Positions 30,189-41,040 of a DNA stretch of 64,000 bases are shown here, piece by piece. The stretch is from Tritrichomonas musculus (lineage: Eukaryota > Parabasalia > Tritrichomonadida > Tritrichomonadidae). The notes beneath the pieces are model-generated. The model saw only the letters and a program-made list of their open reading frames with translations. It ran no database searches and was not told where the DNA came from. The stretch covers positions 2,976,001-3,040,000 of the forward strand of contig JAPFFF010000013.1 of assembly GCA_039105265.1 (NCBI GenBank). The letters run 5' to 3'. Made by a program: the position numbers and the translations under genes. Within the stretch, counting starts at the first letter, position 1, and every line of letters begins with the position of its first letter.

Positions 30189-33100
30189 ATGACATTAAAA
30201 TTCAGAGAAAATTTTATCTCTTTCCAAAATTCAATAAAAATGTTACCGATTTTTAACCTTATCGAAAAATTATTTAAAGATAATTTAATCAGAATAGGTA
30301 AAAGAAGCCAAATTAACAACTTTCGTGACTCTTTATTTTTTCATATTGATGAAAAAACAAATCTTTTAAATAATTTATTAATTTGTGCATATTTCAACCA
30401 ATCGCCAGTTGTTATAATTGACCAATTTAATAATGAATATTTTATTCTTAGTTTCTATAAAACTTTACTGATTATTAATCATAAACTAATAAAAACAATT
30501 AATCCACTCGTTTCTACAAAACCAAGTATTAAATTTTGCTTTTTATCCGACTGCCAAAACACTTTTATTCAAAATATTAATCAAAATGATGAGATAAAAA
30601 ATGATGATAGTTTAATAGAAGAAAATAACAATTTAATTGACCAAGACAATATCATCAATATTGATGAAGATTTTAAAAAAGAAATTCAAAATTTTAATCA
30701 GAATATTTATTTCATGAAAATATCACCATCTAATCTCAAAAAAATAATAAATATTAAATCTTGTCTAACAGGCTATTTGATCAAAGAAAGTTATTCAAAA
30801 TTGAACAATAAATCCAATTTTGAAATCTCATCTCAAGAAGATAAAAGTTCACTCATCGACACATTTAACGAAAACGATTTTATTGTATTACGAAGCATTG
30901 GATTTGGAGGAACATGGGTTGCAAAACTGATATTTCATATTGATAAAGAAGAATTGTTTGTAATGAAGCATATAAACACTCTACATGAAAATGAACATCA
31001 ATTGTTTAAACGAGAATTGGATAATTACATAGATATGAGTTACCCTCGTTTACCAAAATTTTATGGAACAGTTAAAAACCAGAATATGATAGTTATTGAA
31101 TTCATCAATGGCCAGGACTTGTCTAATATTGAGAAAAAATCATTTACTAAAGAAGATAAATATACAATTATTTTTCAATTATTGATGATATTCAATTATC
31201 TTCATACGAAAAATTTTATATATCGAGATTTGAAGCCAAATAATGTCATTATAGATGAAGAAAAAAGAGCTTATCTCATAGATTTTGATAGAATGCATCA
31301 TACAACAGATGAAGGAGAATTTACAAAAGATATTGAGTCACCTTTTACTTTACCTAAAGATGATAAAAATGAAATTTCATTTTTTGAAGATATTTATTCT
31401 TTGTGTATGATGATTTATTACATAATAAACGAGAAAGAACCACCCAAAGAACATAAAAATGAAATTTCTAATGATAATAAGTTACGACAGAATAAATTTC
31501 CTATTTACGACTTTATGATAGACTTTTATAGTCAAAATTGTAAGTCAATTGATGTATCATTATTACCAAATGATCCTCTTGTTCAATTTGATCTTGGAAA
31601 TTTGCACCTTACTAATCAACATGGTATTGAAAATGATTACAAAGCAATTGGTTTTTTTAGAGCTGCAGCAAAAAACAATCATCCTGAAGCTTTATTTAAT
31701 CTTGGTGCTTTTTATTATCAAGGCAAATATGTAGAAAAAGACATGAATGAATCGATTCATTATTTCACTCTTGCAGCTGAAAAAAATCATCTAGAGGCAC
31801 AATATAATTTTGGTGTTTTTTATTCACTTGGAAAATATGTGGAACGAGATATCAATAAAGCAATTAGTTATTATTCACTCGCTGCAAATCAAAATCATCC
31901 ACAAGCACAGCATAATCTCGCTCTTATTTATTACTCAGGCCAAGATGTCAAAAAAGATATCAATAAAGCAATTCATTATTTCTCACTCGCTGTAAAACAA
32001 AATCATCCAAATGCACAATATAATCTTGGTGCTATTTATTATAAAGATCAAGATATCAAACGAGATATCGATAAAGCAATTCACTATTTCACACTTGCTG
32101 CTGATCAAAATCATCCAAATGCACAATATAGTCTTGGTGTTATTTATTATGAAGATCAAGAAATAAAACGAGATATCGGAAAATCAATTTATTATTTCTC
32201 ACTCGCTGCTGACCAAAATCATCAAGAGGCACAATATAGTCTTGGTGTTATTTATTATACTGGTCAAGATGTCACCCAAGATATCGGTAAAGCAATTCAC
32301 TATTTTAAACTTGCTGCAAAACAAGGCTGTGCAGAAGCCCAATTTATTCTTGGCAATATTTTTATTTCTAATCAATATGTCAAACGTGATGTTAGCAAAG
32401 CTATTCAGTATTATTCACAAGCTGCTAATCAAAATCATTCGGAAGCACTCTTCAAACTTGGTTCTCTTTATTATTTTGATCAAGATATTCCTAGAGACAT
32501 TAGTAAAGCAATTCTTAATTTTTCACTCGTTTCAGATCAAAAACGTCCTCAAGCACAATATCTTCTCGGTTATATTTATTTAAATTCCAAAGATATTGAA
32601 AAAGCAATTCACTATTTTGAACTTGCTGCAAAACAAGGCTGCCTAGAAGCGCAGTTTATTCTGGGTAATATTTATATTTCTAATCAATATGTCCAACGTG
32701 ATGTTAATAAAGCTATTCAGTATTATTCACTTGCTGCTAATCAAAATCATTCGGAAGCACTCTTCAAACTTGGTTCTATTTATGCTTTGGATCAAGATAT
32801 TCCTCGAGACATGGATAAAGCAATTCATTATTTTTCATTAGCAGCTGATCATAATCATCCAAAGGCTCTTTATAATTTAGCGATACTTTATTACTCAGGT
32901 CAAGATGTCACCAAAGATATTCAAAAAGCAATTCGCTATTTAACACTTGCAGCAGATCAAGGTTTTGCAGAATCACAATTTAATCTAGGCGCCATCTATT
33001 TTAATGGTGACTATGTCCCTCAGGATATCAAAAAAGCAATGCATTACTTTTCACTTGCTGCAGATCAAAGTTTTGCTGAAGCGCAATTTATTCTTGGAAT

Positions 33101-33950
33101 TATTTACAATTCAAATAAATATTTCACACGAGATATTAATAAAGCAATTTATTATTTTAAACTCGCTTCAAATCAAGAACATTCCAAAGCGCAATATATT
33201 CTTGGTACAATGTATTATTTAGGAATAAATTTATCTCAAAATGTAAAAGAAGGTCAATATTATATAATTTTATCTTCATTAAATGGAAATAGACAAGCAA
33301 ACTTTGCCCATGGATTTTTACTTCATGAAGGAAAACACATTAAAAAAGATATTATGGAAGCAATTAAATATTACAAAGAATCATCATCATTTAACAATCA
33401 ATATGCCAAAAACAACCTTGGAATCATATATAAAAACGGATATGGAAAAGAAATCAAAGAAAATAAAGGATTAGCAATTGAATATTTCAAAGAAGCGATT
33501 CGTCATAAAAACGATTATTTGTCAAAGTATAATTTGGCTCATCTTTACTTTTATGACGAATCATATAAACAAGACATCAATGGAACAATTAAATTATTGG
33601 TGGAATCATCAAGATCTTTTCAAAATTCGATGGTTTTATTGTGCTTATTATTAATAAAACAATTTGGCAATGATTTGACAACAATCGAGCAAAAAATCAA
33701 AGAACATACAGAAAACAAAAATGCAATAAAAATAATTAATGCCATCATATACTTAAATGATTTAATGAACAAGAAAAGTTTTGATTTGTTATATGAATCA
33801 TACAAAAAGATGGATTTTTTATATAATATTGGCATGAAGCCTATTTTATCTTCATCTATTGAGAATGCAGGAGTTAAAAGCATACCAAAATGTTCAAAGG
33901 CCAAAAACATATCAGAATTGTTTTATGAAGGATTTGGATTAGAGATATAA
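30189..33950 (+). CDS. Protein kinase-like protein with Sel1-like repeats
   Basis: 1,253 residues, a paralogue of 15316-18852 in layout. The N-terminal 225 residues are unassigned, with an Asn/Asp-rich stretch at about 135-165. The kinase-like domain spans about 230-440: SIGFGGTWVAKLIF, Lys in LFVMKHIN, YRDLKPNNVIID (Tyr for His) and LIDFDRMHH (DFD for DFG). The APE motif is not evident (SPFTLPKD). These changes make weak or absent catalysis likely, though the catalytic Asp and the beta-3 Lys remain. About 18 Sel1-like repeats of 36 residues follow (YNLGAIYY, DIDKAIHYF, LAADQNHPNAQ). They should form a superhelical scaffold for protein partners. No membrane segment is seen. Start is the ATG at 30189. 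Confidence 0.9.
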   Translation: MTLKFRENFISFQNSIKMLPIFNLIEKLFKDNLIRIGKRSQINNFRDSLFFHIDEKTNLLNNLLICAYFNQSPVVIIDQFNNEYFILSFYKTLLIINHKLIKTINPLVSTKPSIKFCFLSDCQNTFIQNINQNDEIKNDDSLIEENNNLIDQDNIINIDEDFKKEIQNFNQNIYFMKISPSNLKKIINIKSCLTGYLIKESYSKLNNKSNFEISSQEDKSSLIDTFNENDFIVLRSIGFGGTWVAKLIFHIDKEELFVMKHINTLHENEHQLFKRELDNYIDMSYPRLPKFYGTVKNQNMIVIEFINGQDLSNIEKKSFTKEDKYTIIFQLLMIFNYLHTKNFIYRDLKPNNVIIDEEKRAYLIDFDRMHHTTDEGEFTKDIESPFTLPKDDKNEISFFEDIYSLCMMIYYIINEKEPPKEHKNEISNDNKLRQNKFPIYDFMIDFYSQNCKSIDVSLLPNDPLVQFDLGNLHLTNQHGIENDYKAIGFFRAAAKNNHPEALFNLGAFYYQGKYVEKDMNESIHYFTLAAEKNHLEAQYNFGVFYSLGKYVERDINKAISYYSLAANQNHPQAQHNLALIYYSGQDVKKDINKAIHYFSLAVKQNHPNAQYNLGAIYYKDQDIKRDIDKAIHYFTLAADQNHPNAQYSLGVIYYEDQEIKRDIGKSIYYFSLAADQNHQEAQYSLGVIYYTGQDVTQDIGKAIHYFKLAAKQGCAEAQFILGNIFISNQYVKRDVSKAIQYYSQAANQNHSEALFKLGSLYYFDQDIPRDISKAILNFSLVSDQKRPQAQYLLGYIYLNSKDIEKAIHYFELAAKQGCLEAQFILGNIYISNQYVQRDVNKAIQYYSLAANQNHSEALFKLGSIYALDQDIPRDMDKAIHYFSLAADHNHPKALYNLAILYYSGQDVTKDIQKAIRYLTLAADQGFAESQFNLGAIYFNGDYVPQDIKKAMHYFSLAADQSFAEAQFILGIIYNSNKYFTRDINKAIYYFKLASNQEHSKAQYILGTMYYLGINLSQNVKEGQYYIILSSLNGNRQANFAHGFLLHEGKHIKKDIMEAIKYYKESSSFNNQYAKNNLGIIYKNGYGKEIKENKGLAIEYFKEAIRHKNDYLSKYNLAHLYFYDESYKQDINGTIKLLVESSRSFQNSMVLLCLLLIKQFGNDLTTIEQKIKEHTENKNAIKIINAIIYLNDLMNKKSFDLLYESYKKMDFLYNIGMKPILSSSIENAGVKSIPKCSKAKNISELFYEGFGLEI

Positions 33951-34148
33951 TAAAGCTTAATCAAAATATTATCTTTTTTTAAAAACCTCTTTAAAAAATG
34001 CAATGCATTTTATTACTGGCATTGTACATCATTTCAAAATTAAATTGGATACATGGATTCTATTTAGGATAATATATAATAAATAAAATAAAACTGTAAA
34101 CAGTTTACAATAAAAATTGAAATTTATTTAAGGTTGTATAATTTGATA
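33951..34148. other. Short spacer with small palindrome
   Basis: Contains the 15-bp palindrome TGTAAACAGTTTACA at about 34095. No gene is seen. Confidence 0.3.
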
Positions 34149-34275
34149 GACTTTTTTAGGATAAAATCGGCACTTTTTACAACATTCAAATTTGAAAGAA
34201 TTTCACAAAATATTGTACGAGGTTTAACAAAATTGAATGTTTGTAAAAGGTGATGATTTTGTCCTAAAAAAAGTC
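34149..34275. mobile_element. 127-bp TA-flanked hairpin element
   Basis: Arms of about 46 bp begin GACTTTTTTAGGATAAAATC. Their imperfect inverse reads back from GACTTTTTTTAGGACAAAAT on the other strand. TA precedes (34147-34148) and follows (34276-34277). It is too short to encode anything and is a MITE-like relic. Confidence 0.7.
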
Positions 34276-34479
34276 TACCTATAATTTCCAAAGAAATAAA
34301 TTGTAAAATATTCAAATTTTTCTATATAATTCATTTTTTTGGAATAATGAGATCCTCTCACGCCTCAGTTTCTAAGAAATTCAGAGTTAATCCAAATGAT
34401 TTTTAACAAGATAAAGGAACACCACTACCAAAATTTATAATTTAGGTATATTGTATATAATTTAGAAATATATCAAAGA

Positions 34480-35277
34480 TGAAAATATTATTATCAGACA
34501 TATATTGAAACCCATTACCATTATTGCAATGAATTTGTTTTTATTATTGACAATGTTCTATTAAAATATCCAAATATTGTCAATATGGATGATGTCCGTT
34601 ATTTTTTATCAAAAAGTTTAAGTGATTTTGAGAGAAGTTTTCATTTTTCTCCTAGATTAAAATTTGACCAACTTTTTAAATCAATTTCAATTCAATACTA
34701 GAATAAAAATTTGGGCAAAATTTACATTTTTTATTTAGTATGAAAAGCTCCTCAATCAATTTATCCGAATATTAAATTTCTAAAGACGCCAAAACAGGAT
34801 TTTCTCAAGCAAAAAATAAAAAAGCAGGAATAAGATTATTGATTGATTTTTATTTAAGTACTAATAAAGAATTGCAATTATATATAAACGATAATTTAGA
34901 TTTATTTAATCACGATCTACCAACTATTGTTAAAATAATTGGAATTTCATTTGGCTTATATGTCACCTGAAATGTTGAATCAGAAAGAATATGATTATAA
35001 AATTGACGTTTATTCTTTTGGTGTAGTTTTGTTTTACATTTTTCGGAAATGTTCCAAATCAAAGTTCGAAAGATAAAGTAATTGGTAAGAAAATGAAGTA
35101 TCTCAGTATTGTGTTGATTTAATCAAAGAATGCCTCGATTTTAATCCAAGAAATCGTCCCACATTTGATGATATATTAAATGAAATTAGAGAGCACAATT
35201 ATGCCCTAGCTTCGCATTTTGATCAATCAGTACTCTATCTTCGTGATCATCAACTCGAACTTTTTACCAATCAATAA
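34480..35277 (+). pseudogene. Protein kinase pseudogene
   Basis: Pieces of a trichomonad kinase gene in different frames. The first piece (34520-34700) reads FVFIIDNVLLKYPNIV and SKSLSDFERSFHFSP, as in the N-terminal domain often found before these kinases. A second stretch reads NKKAGIRLLIDFYLS. From about 34957 the kinase C-lobe appears: YMSPEMLNQKEYDYKIDVYS, FGVVLFYIF, then after a frame change ECLDFNPRNRPTFDDIL and a tail to LFTNQ at the TAA (35275-35277). The N-lobe with the catalytic loop is missing. At least two frame changes and internal stops make it non-functional. Confidence 0.75.
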
Positions 35278-35319
35278 ATGAAATTAGATCGGCTTTATTT
35301 TTGCTAGATTTACTAAAAA

Positions 35320-35412
35320 ACAATACACATTCAAAAAAATTATCATTTTTATTAATATTGATCATTTTGAGCATGAATTCTGCCAAAAAGAATTAAATAT
35401 GGTGGGTTTTTT
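35320..35412 (-). repeat. Copy of the 3' end of the Sel1-kinase gene
   Basis: About 93 bp nearly identical to 15283-15376, which covers the last codons (PPYLILFGRIHAQNDQY) and 3' flank of the minus-strand Sel1 kinase. It lies 43 bp after the end of the kinase pseudogene, pointing to recombination among kinase family members. Confidence 0.8.
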
Positions 35413-36164
35413 AATTTCAATTGAATAAAATTTTGTAGCATTTTTCTGCAACAATTACAATTTTATTAAAGCATAATTCTTAAATAAAGATAATTTTATA
35501 CAATTGTTTGAGATTTCTCAAAAAGTTGAAGTATTGTTTTCTTTCAATCTTTTTAGTAAAAAAAAAGGATTTGGATTGTTTTGTAAAAAAAAAGGATTTT
35601 GATATCAAAAAGTATTTGTAGAAATGATCATAACACATTTTATAGATAATTTAAATCAACTTTTTTAAAAAATCTTAACAAATTATAAAATACTTTTCAA
35701 GATTTTTTTGAATAATCTATATATTGTAATAATTTATGCAATTATCGATTCTACTTTTTCTGAATAAATTTCGATTATTTTTTTAATATTGAAAGAATAG
35801 CTTTAAATTTGAGAAACTTATGTTTCAAAATTGAGATAATTATCTCAATATTTATTACAAATCAATATTTAATGGTCACAAAAATATAGAATTTTTTTTC
35901 GATTATTTATATAACCTATTTCTTGTAAATTAAAAAGATAAAATTAAATAAATTAATATTTTTAAATGAAATATTTATATTAAAATATAAGTATTTTATT
36001 TAATTAGTTATTTTATTTAATTAACAAAGGAAAATTTTATTTTATACGAGCTAACGTATTTTAAAACAAATAAATTTTATAAATTTTTTTTTATTACAAT
36101 TAATCAAAATCAAACTCAATCGCGAAAGACATTCAGCAAAATTTACCAATGTTATAGGACATTG
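35413..36164. other. AT-rich spacer upstream of phosphatase gene
   Basis: No gene is seen. The last 100 bases hold the expected promoter area, with CATTCAGCAAAATTTACC at about 36130 and CATTG directly before the start ATG. Neither is a firm initiator match. Confidence 0.4.
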
Positions 36165-37580
36165 ATGTCACAAGACGTGGAAGAATACGAATCAGAAAGA
36201 TCAAAATTAGTATTTCCCATATTACCAATTGCTCTTTTATCAGAGCTTTGCGATTTTGCTTCCAAAATTTTTGCAGAAGAACCTATGGTAGTTAATCTCG
36301 AAGGCGATTTTATTATTGTAGGAGATTTGCATGGACATATATTAGATTTATTCAGGATATTACGGCGATTTGGCCATCCTCCGAAGCAGAGCTATATTTT
36401 CTTAGGTGATTTAGTTGACCGAGGAGAATTTTCAACAGAAACTGTTGTATTAATTTATCTAATGAAATGCTTATATCCCGAGAACATCTATATTATCCGC
36501 GGAAACCACGAATTTACCGAACTTTGGCCCACTTGTGGCTTTTTGTCCGAACTCGAGACTCTCTACAACGAATCACGCAATTCTAGCATGATATTCATGA
36601 AATCTTTCTCATATCTTCCAATAGCAGCCACCGTCAACAACAAATATCTTTGTGTCCATGGGGGTATTGGTCCAGAAATGCCCAGTCTTTCCCATCTCAA
36701 CTTCCTTGACCGTCCCATTATGGATTTTGATTCCGAACCAGTTTTAAGCATTGTTTGGTCGGACCTTTCCAACTCCATCAGAGAATTTGCGCCTTCCACT
36801 CGTGGTACTGGCTATTTTTACGGCGATCCAGCACTAGCTGCATATCTCTCATCACAGAATCTAGAACTCCTTGTCCGCGGCCACCAATGCGTCTTTTGCG
36901 GCGTTGAATACTCTCTCAGGAAGAAGTGCGTTACTGTCTTTTCAGCCTCCAATTATTGCGGCGTTACAGAGAACGACGGCGGCGTTCTTCATGTGAAAAT
37001 CGACGAGCAGCCGAAGTCCATCAAAATGAAAGCCTTAACGTACATCAAAAGAGAAAACGCACTTTTTCTGAAGAGTTCATCGGAGACTTCTTTCATGCTC
37101 AGCTCAAAGCCGATCTCGCTCTACTCTGACAAAGTGGCCAGCATCGCGCCGAACAAAAGCCAGCAAAACGGTTTCCCAAAATTGAATAAAAATACGATCA
37201 AAAAGGACTCAAAAAGTTCATGTAATAATAATAGCTGCCCGCCTCATCCGGACACCGCAAGGAACCACAGAAATAACGACCGTCATAAGGATCAGCCACA
37301 ATTAAACGGCCCATGCATCGTCTCGTCGTCGCAGGGCTTCTACAACTCGTTCATGAGAACGCCGAGGACAAAGCAAAAGAAGCAGATTGTGCAGAGCGCA
37401 CCGGTCAGAAAGATCGGACTGCAGTCGATAGACGAGGCGCCAAAAGTGAGCACTCCGCAGGTCGTGAGGCCGCCTGTTACGACTCCCGGACAAAGAAAGA
37501 GAAGAACTATGAAAATCGGACCTGAAGATGGAACTGGTCATTCACACCCAGCTGCTCCAAGACCGTTGTTGTTTCAGTAA
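36165..37580 (+). CDS. PP1-like serine/threonine protein phosphatase
   Basis: 471 residues from the ATG at 36165. The PPP-family catalytic core covers about 1-300 and dephosphorylates Ser/Thr with two bound metals. All metal and catalytic motifs are present: GDLHGH (53-58), GDLVDRG (81-87), RGNHE (112-116), HGGIGP (165-170), VRGHQC and FSASNYCG. The 170-residue C-terminal tail is basic, Ser/Pro/Asn-rich and low-complexity (TARNHRNNDRHKDQP, PRTKQKKQ, VVRPPVTTPGQRKRR). This is far longer than PP1 tails and probably regulatory. GC content rises markedly from about 36600 to the end, unlike neighbouring genes. An A run of 21 bp lies 80 bp after the stop. Confidence 0.95.
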   Translation: MSQDVEEYESERSKLVFPILPIALLSELCDFASKIFAEEPMVVNLEGDFIIVGDLHGHILDLFRILRRFGHPPKQSYIFLGDLVDRGEFSTETVVLIYLMKCLYPENIYIIRGNHEFTELWPTCGFLSELETLYNESRNSSMIFMKSFSYLPIAATVNNKYLCVHGGIGPEMPSLSHLNFLDRPIMDFDSEPVLSIVWSDLSNSIREFAPSTRGTGYFYGDPALAAYLSSQNLELLVRGHQCVFCGVEYSLRKKCVTVFSASNYCGVTENDGGVLHVKIDEQPKSIKMKALTYIKRENALFLKSSSETSFMLSSKPISLYSDKVASIAPNKSQQNGFPKLNKNTIKKDSKSSCNNNSCPPHPDTARNHRNNDRHKDQPQLNGPCIVSSSQGFYNSFMRTPRTKQKKQIVQSAPVRKIGLQSIDEAPKVSTPQVVRPPVTTPGQRKRRTMKIGPEDGTGHSHPAAPRPLLFQ

Positions 37581-37924
37581 GTGTTAATTTTATAGATATA
37601 GATGCATTTCATGCAATGTTTATTATGTATAAATCACAGATTATAATAAAGTGGATTAAAAAAAAAAAAAAAAAAAAAAAACTTTTTTATGATTCTTTGG
37701 ATTTTCAATGATGTATACAAAAAGTTCATTCAAAAAAATTGATAAACCTTTATTAATTTAGAAATTTGAATACAATAATGGGGAAAAAAATCTACTTTTT
37801 GAATATATTCAATTTTTGAATGCAATACGTTGTTTAATCGTTTTTTATTAAAAAGTGGATTTCGCAACATTTTTTAATTATACGGCAAAACTGTAAATAA
37901 CAAAAATTACATGAGAAATCAATT

Positions 37925-38065
37925 ATGATAAATGGTGCCTATATTTTAAAAGGTAAAATTACAAAAACTATTATTCAATCATGTATAAGCCAATCTCCGG
38001 ATGATCGTCCATCTTTTGATGATCTTTATTGTACTTTAACAAAGAACAAATATTTATTGGTTTAA
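37925..38065 (+). pseudogene. C-terminal kinase fragment
   Basis: An open 46-codon stretch (MINGAYILKGKITKTII, then QSCISQSPDDRPSFDDLY) that ends in a stop. It contains only the last helix region of a protein kinase domain (subdomain XI, DDRPSF). No upstream lobe exists between here and the phosphatase gene, so it is a detached fragment. Confidence 0.7.
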
Positions 38066-38150
38066 AATAAATAGTAAAAAAAAAGTTTATGTTTTGGTTT
38101 AAATTTGATATCTTTAGCATTTATTTTTGACTTAAAAAACTTCAAAAAAT

Positions 38151-38223
38151 GCATTCGACGGGAATCGAACCCGCGACCCTCGGATTAAAAGTCCGATGCT
38201 CTAACCAGCTGAGCTACGAAAGC
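38151..38223 (-). tRNA. tRNA-Lys (TTT)
   Basis: A 73-nt intronless cloverleaf on the minus strand. The A box is TAGCTCAGCTGGTTAGAG, the B box GGTTCGATTCC, the anticodon stem-loop TCGGA-CTTTTAA-TCCGA with anticodon TTT, and the T stem GCGGG/CCCGT. The acceptor stem GCTTTCG/CGAATGC has a T-T mismatch at pair 3-70. No CCA is encoded. Confidence 0.93.
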
Positions 38224-38446
38224 TTCTTATTTATGTATAGCTAAATAAAGATATACAAATTCATTGTTTAGAAGTAAATATCAATTTATTTTATATGAGA
38301 ATGATTTTCGCTTATCCAATCATCAATTTTCTTGAGCTTAGTGAAAAAAAAATATATAATAACAAAAAAATATATAGGAAGAAGCTTTTTTCATTCCAAA
38401 TTCATTAATACTTTGTAAAGAAACTTAGCTCTTATAAGAACGGTAG

Positions 38447-39187
38447 AAACGATTGATTTTGAATATTTTATATTTATTGTTTGAATTTTTATTAAGCCCA
38501 AGTATAATAAAAGTTTTGATCTATTATATTTATTGTTTTAAATGAGAAATTTGTGTTTTTTAAAATCAGAATTGAGAACTTTACATGATTTTCTCTCAAT
38601 TTCAAATCCGTCTTTTCTCTCCAATTTCATAATAAATTTTTGAAATATTGATAAAATCATCGTTATTATATATGCATTTTCTGATGGATAAATTTCATTG
38701 AATTTTGGGCGCTACATTTTTCGTAACAGAAATATGATTTTCCTATTTAACTTAATTTTTTAGAAACATAAATTTCTAATGATGATTATCAATATTCATT
38801 AGGATATTTGATGTTTTGAGGCTTCATTTCATCAAATCATCAAAAAATTACATATCTAATTTTATTTATAATAGCTAAGTCCAACTTTATTTGGCAAAAA
38901 ATTCCAATTTATACCAACCAAAAAGCAAATATATGATATTTTTTATGATATAAATGATTAATAAAATGCTTTTTATAGAAAAGTTTTAACAATTTTATTC
39001 AAGGTTAAAAATTTTCTTATTACGATCAGCATTTGAATTCAAAAGTCATCATTTTTTTATAGTAATATCTTGTTTTCTGGCGCATTAAATATATCATAAT
39101 TAATAGTTTAAATTTATTATCTGTCATTAAATAAAATATATTAATTATAATCATATTTATTATAAATTCGCTTGTCTCGACCCTTCT
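38447..39187 (+). repeat. Dispersed 740-bp repeat, copy 2
   Basis: Direct repeat of 20488-21237. It starts AAACGATTGATTTTGAAT and ends near CTTGTCTCGACCCTTCTC. The sequences on either side differ from those of copy 1, which defines the limits. Confidence 0.8.
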
Positions 39188-41040
39188 CTCTAATATAAAA
39201 AAAATTGTCAAAATTTAACGATCAAATTGACCATGGAAGGCGAATAATATCAAATATCAAATTTCTTTCCCGAAATAAGAACATTTTAATTTTGATTTAA
39301 TGAAATGACTATTTTTAAGCAAATGTTTTATGCAATTCGTTTACCAGTTTTTACCAAGTTTCAAACTTCAAAAGTTTTATTTAATTTCAAAAAAAAAAAA
39401 TTAATTACATTTGTATATCGCATTTAATGAAATTATACAATATGTTTCATGGAATTATAATTGAAATTTATAGAATTCCAGCAATTACTTTATAAAATTT
39501 CAACAAATTTTTTATTACATTTCATCAAAATTTTAATTGCGTTTTAGCAAATTATTTTATTACATTTCAACATTTGTTTAATTACATTCCAATCAGAATT
39601 TTATATGATTTCAGTTGAATTTTTCATCGAATTTTAACTTTTTTTTTTATTCAATTTCAGCCAAACATTAATGACATTTCAATCGACATTTTTATAGCAT
39701 TTTATTTTAGAAATGTATAAAATTTCAGCACAATTTTAATTTCATTTCAATTAGTATTTCATCACATTTCTTAAAAAAATCAATTTATTACATTACATAA
39801 CTTTTTTTTTTTATTTCATTTCAAGCAAAATTTTTTCATAGAATTTTCAATTAAAATTTTTTAATCTAATTTCATCAAATATTTTTATCAGATTTGTTGT
39901 TTGTTGTTTTATGATGTTTCATATTATTTTTCTTATACAATTTAATTTAAACTTTGAATTGCATTTCTTTGTTGTTTTATTTAATTGCATTTCATTTTTT
40001 TTTTTTATAAATCCAGTTTCATCGTGAATTTTTATGTAATTTAAACGAGATATTTTAATTTAATTTCAATTAACATTTTAATTCCATTTCAATTATTTTT
40101 TTTACAGCATTCCAATATATATTTTTATATCATTTCAACCAATGATTTCATTACATTTGAGCCAATATTTTTATTCCATTTCAATTAAGAATTTTAATAG
40201 AATTTCAATAAATATTTGATAAAATTTCAAATCCATATTTAATAAGATTTATAAATGATATTTAATAAAATTCCAGCAACTTTTATTTTTATGAAATTTG
40301 AACTGAAAATTTAAATAATATTTCAATAAGTAACTTTTTCATAAGATTTCAAATAGTATTAAATTCAATTTCAATGTAATTTTTTTTTAATGATGTTTCA
40401 ACAAAGAATTTTAATGAAATTAATAACGTCATTTTAATGAAATTTTCAATGTAATTTTTAAATCTAATTTGAAACTTTATATTCAAATAGAATTTTGAAT
40501 TGTTTTTTTAATGAAATTTGCTGACAATATCTTATCAAATTATAAATACGCATTTAATATAATTCACAAAAAAAAAAATTAAATTACATTTAAACCTCTC
40601 TCTTTCATTCAATTTTATTTTATTATTTAATTACATTTAATATAAAATTGAATAAAATTTCACTTCAACTTTTTTTATGGAATTGAAACAATCAATTTTA
40701 TAAAATTTTAACAATATTTTTATTCAGTTTTGATTCTTCTTTTAAATTATATTTCAACAAATATGTTCATAGAATTCAATCAAGCCATTTTAATTTAATT
40801 TCATTTCAAAAATTTCATAAGATTTCATTGATTTTTTTTAAATGAAATTTAAACAATTTTTTTTTAATGTAATTACAACTAAAAATATTTTACAGCATTT
40901 AATCACATATTTTATTCCATTATAATTACTGTTTTAAATTCAATTCTTTTTAATATTTTCATTTGATTTCAATCAATAATTTGATGTAATTCCAAACTTT
41001 TTTCTTTTTAATTTAATTTCTTTTTAAATTTTTTTGATGA
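39188..41040. repeat. 1.85 kb degenerate AATTTCA-rich low-complexity tract
   Basis: The tract is made of endlessly varied short words around ATTTCAA, AATTTTAAT and TTTCATT, spaced roughly 15-40 bp apart (for example TAATTTCATTTCAATTAG, TTAATTGCGTTTTAGCAA). It has no stable period and no open frame. It looks like a strongly decayed tandem array. It ends exactly where the coding-like sequence of the kinase at 41041 begins. Confidence 0.55.
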
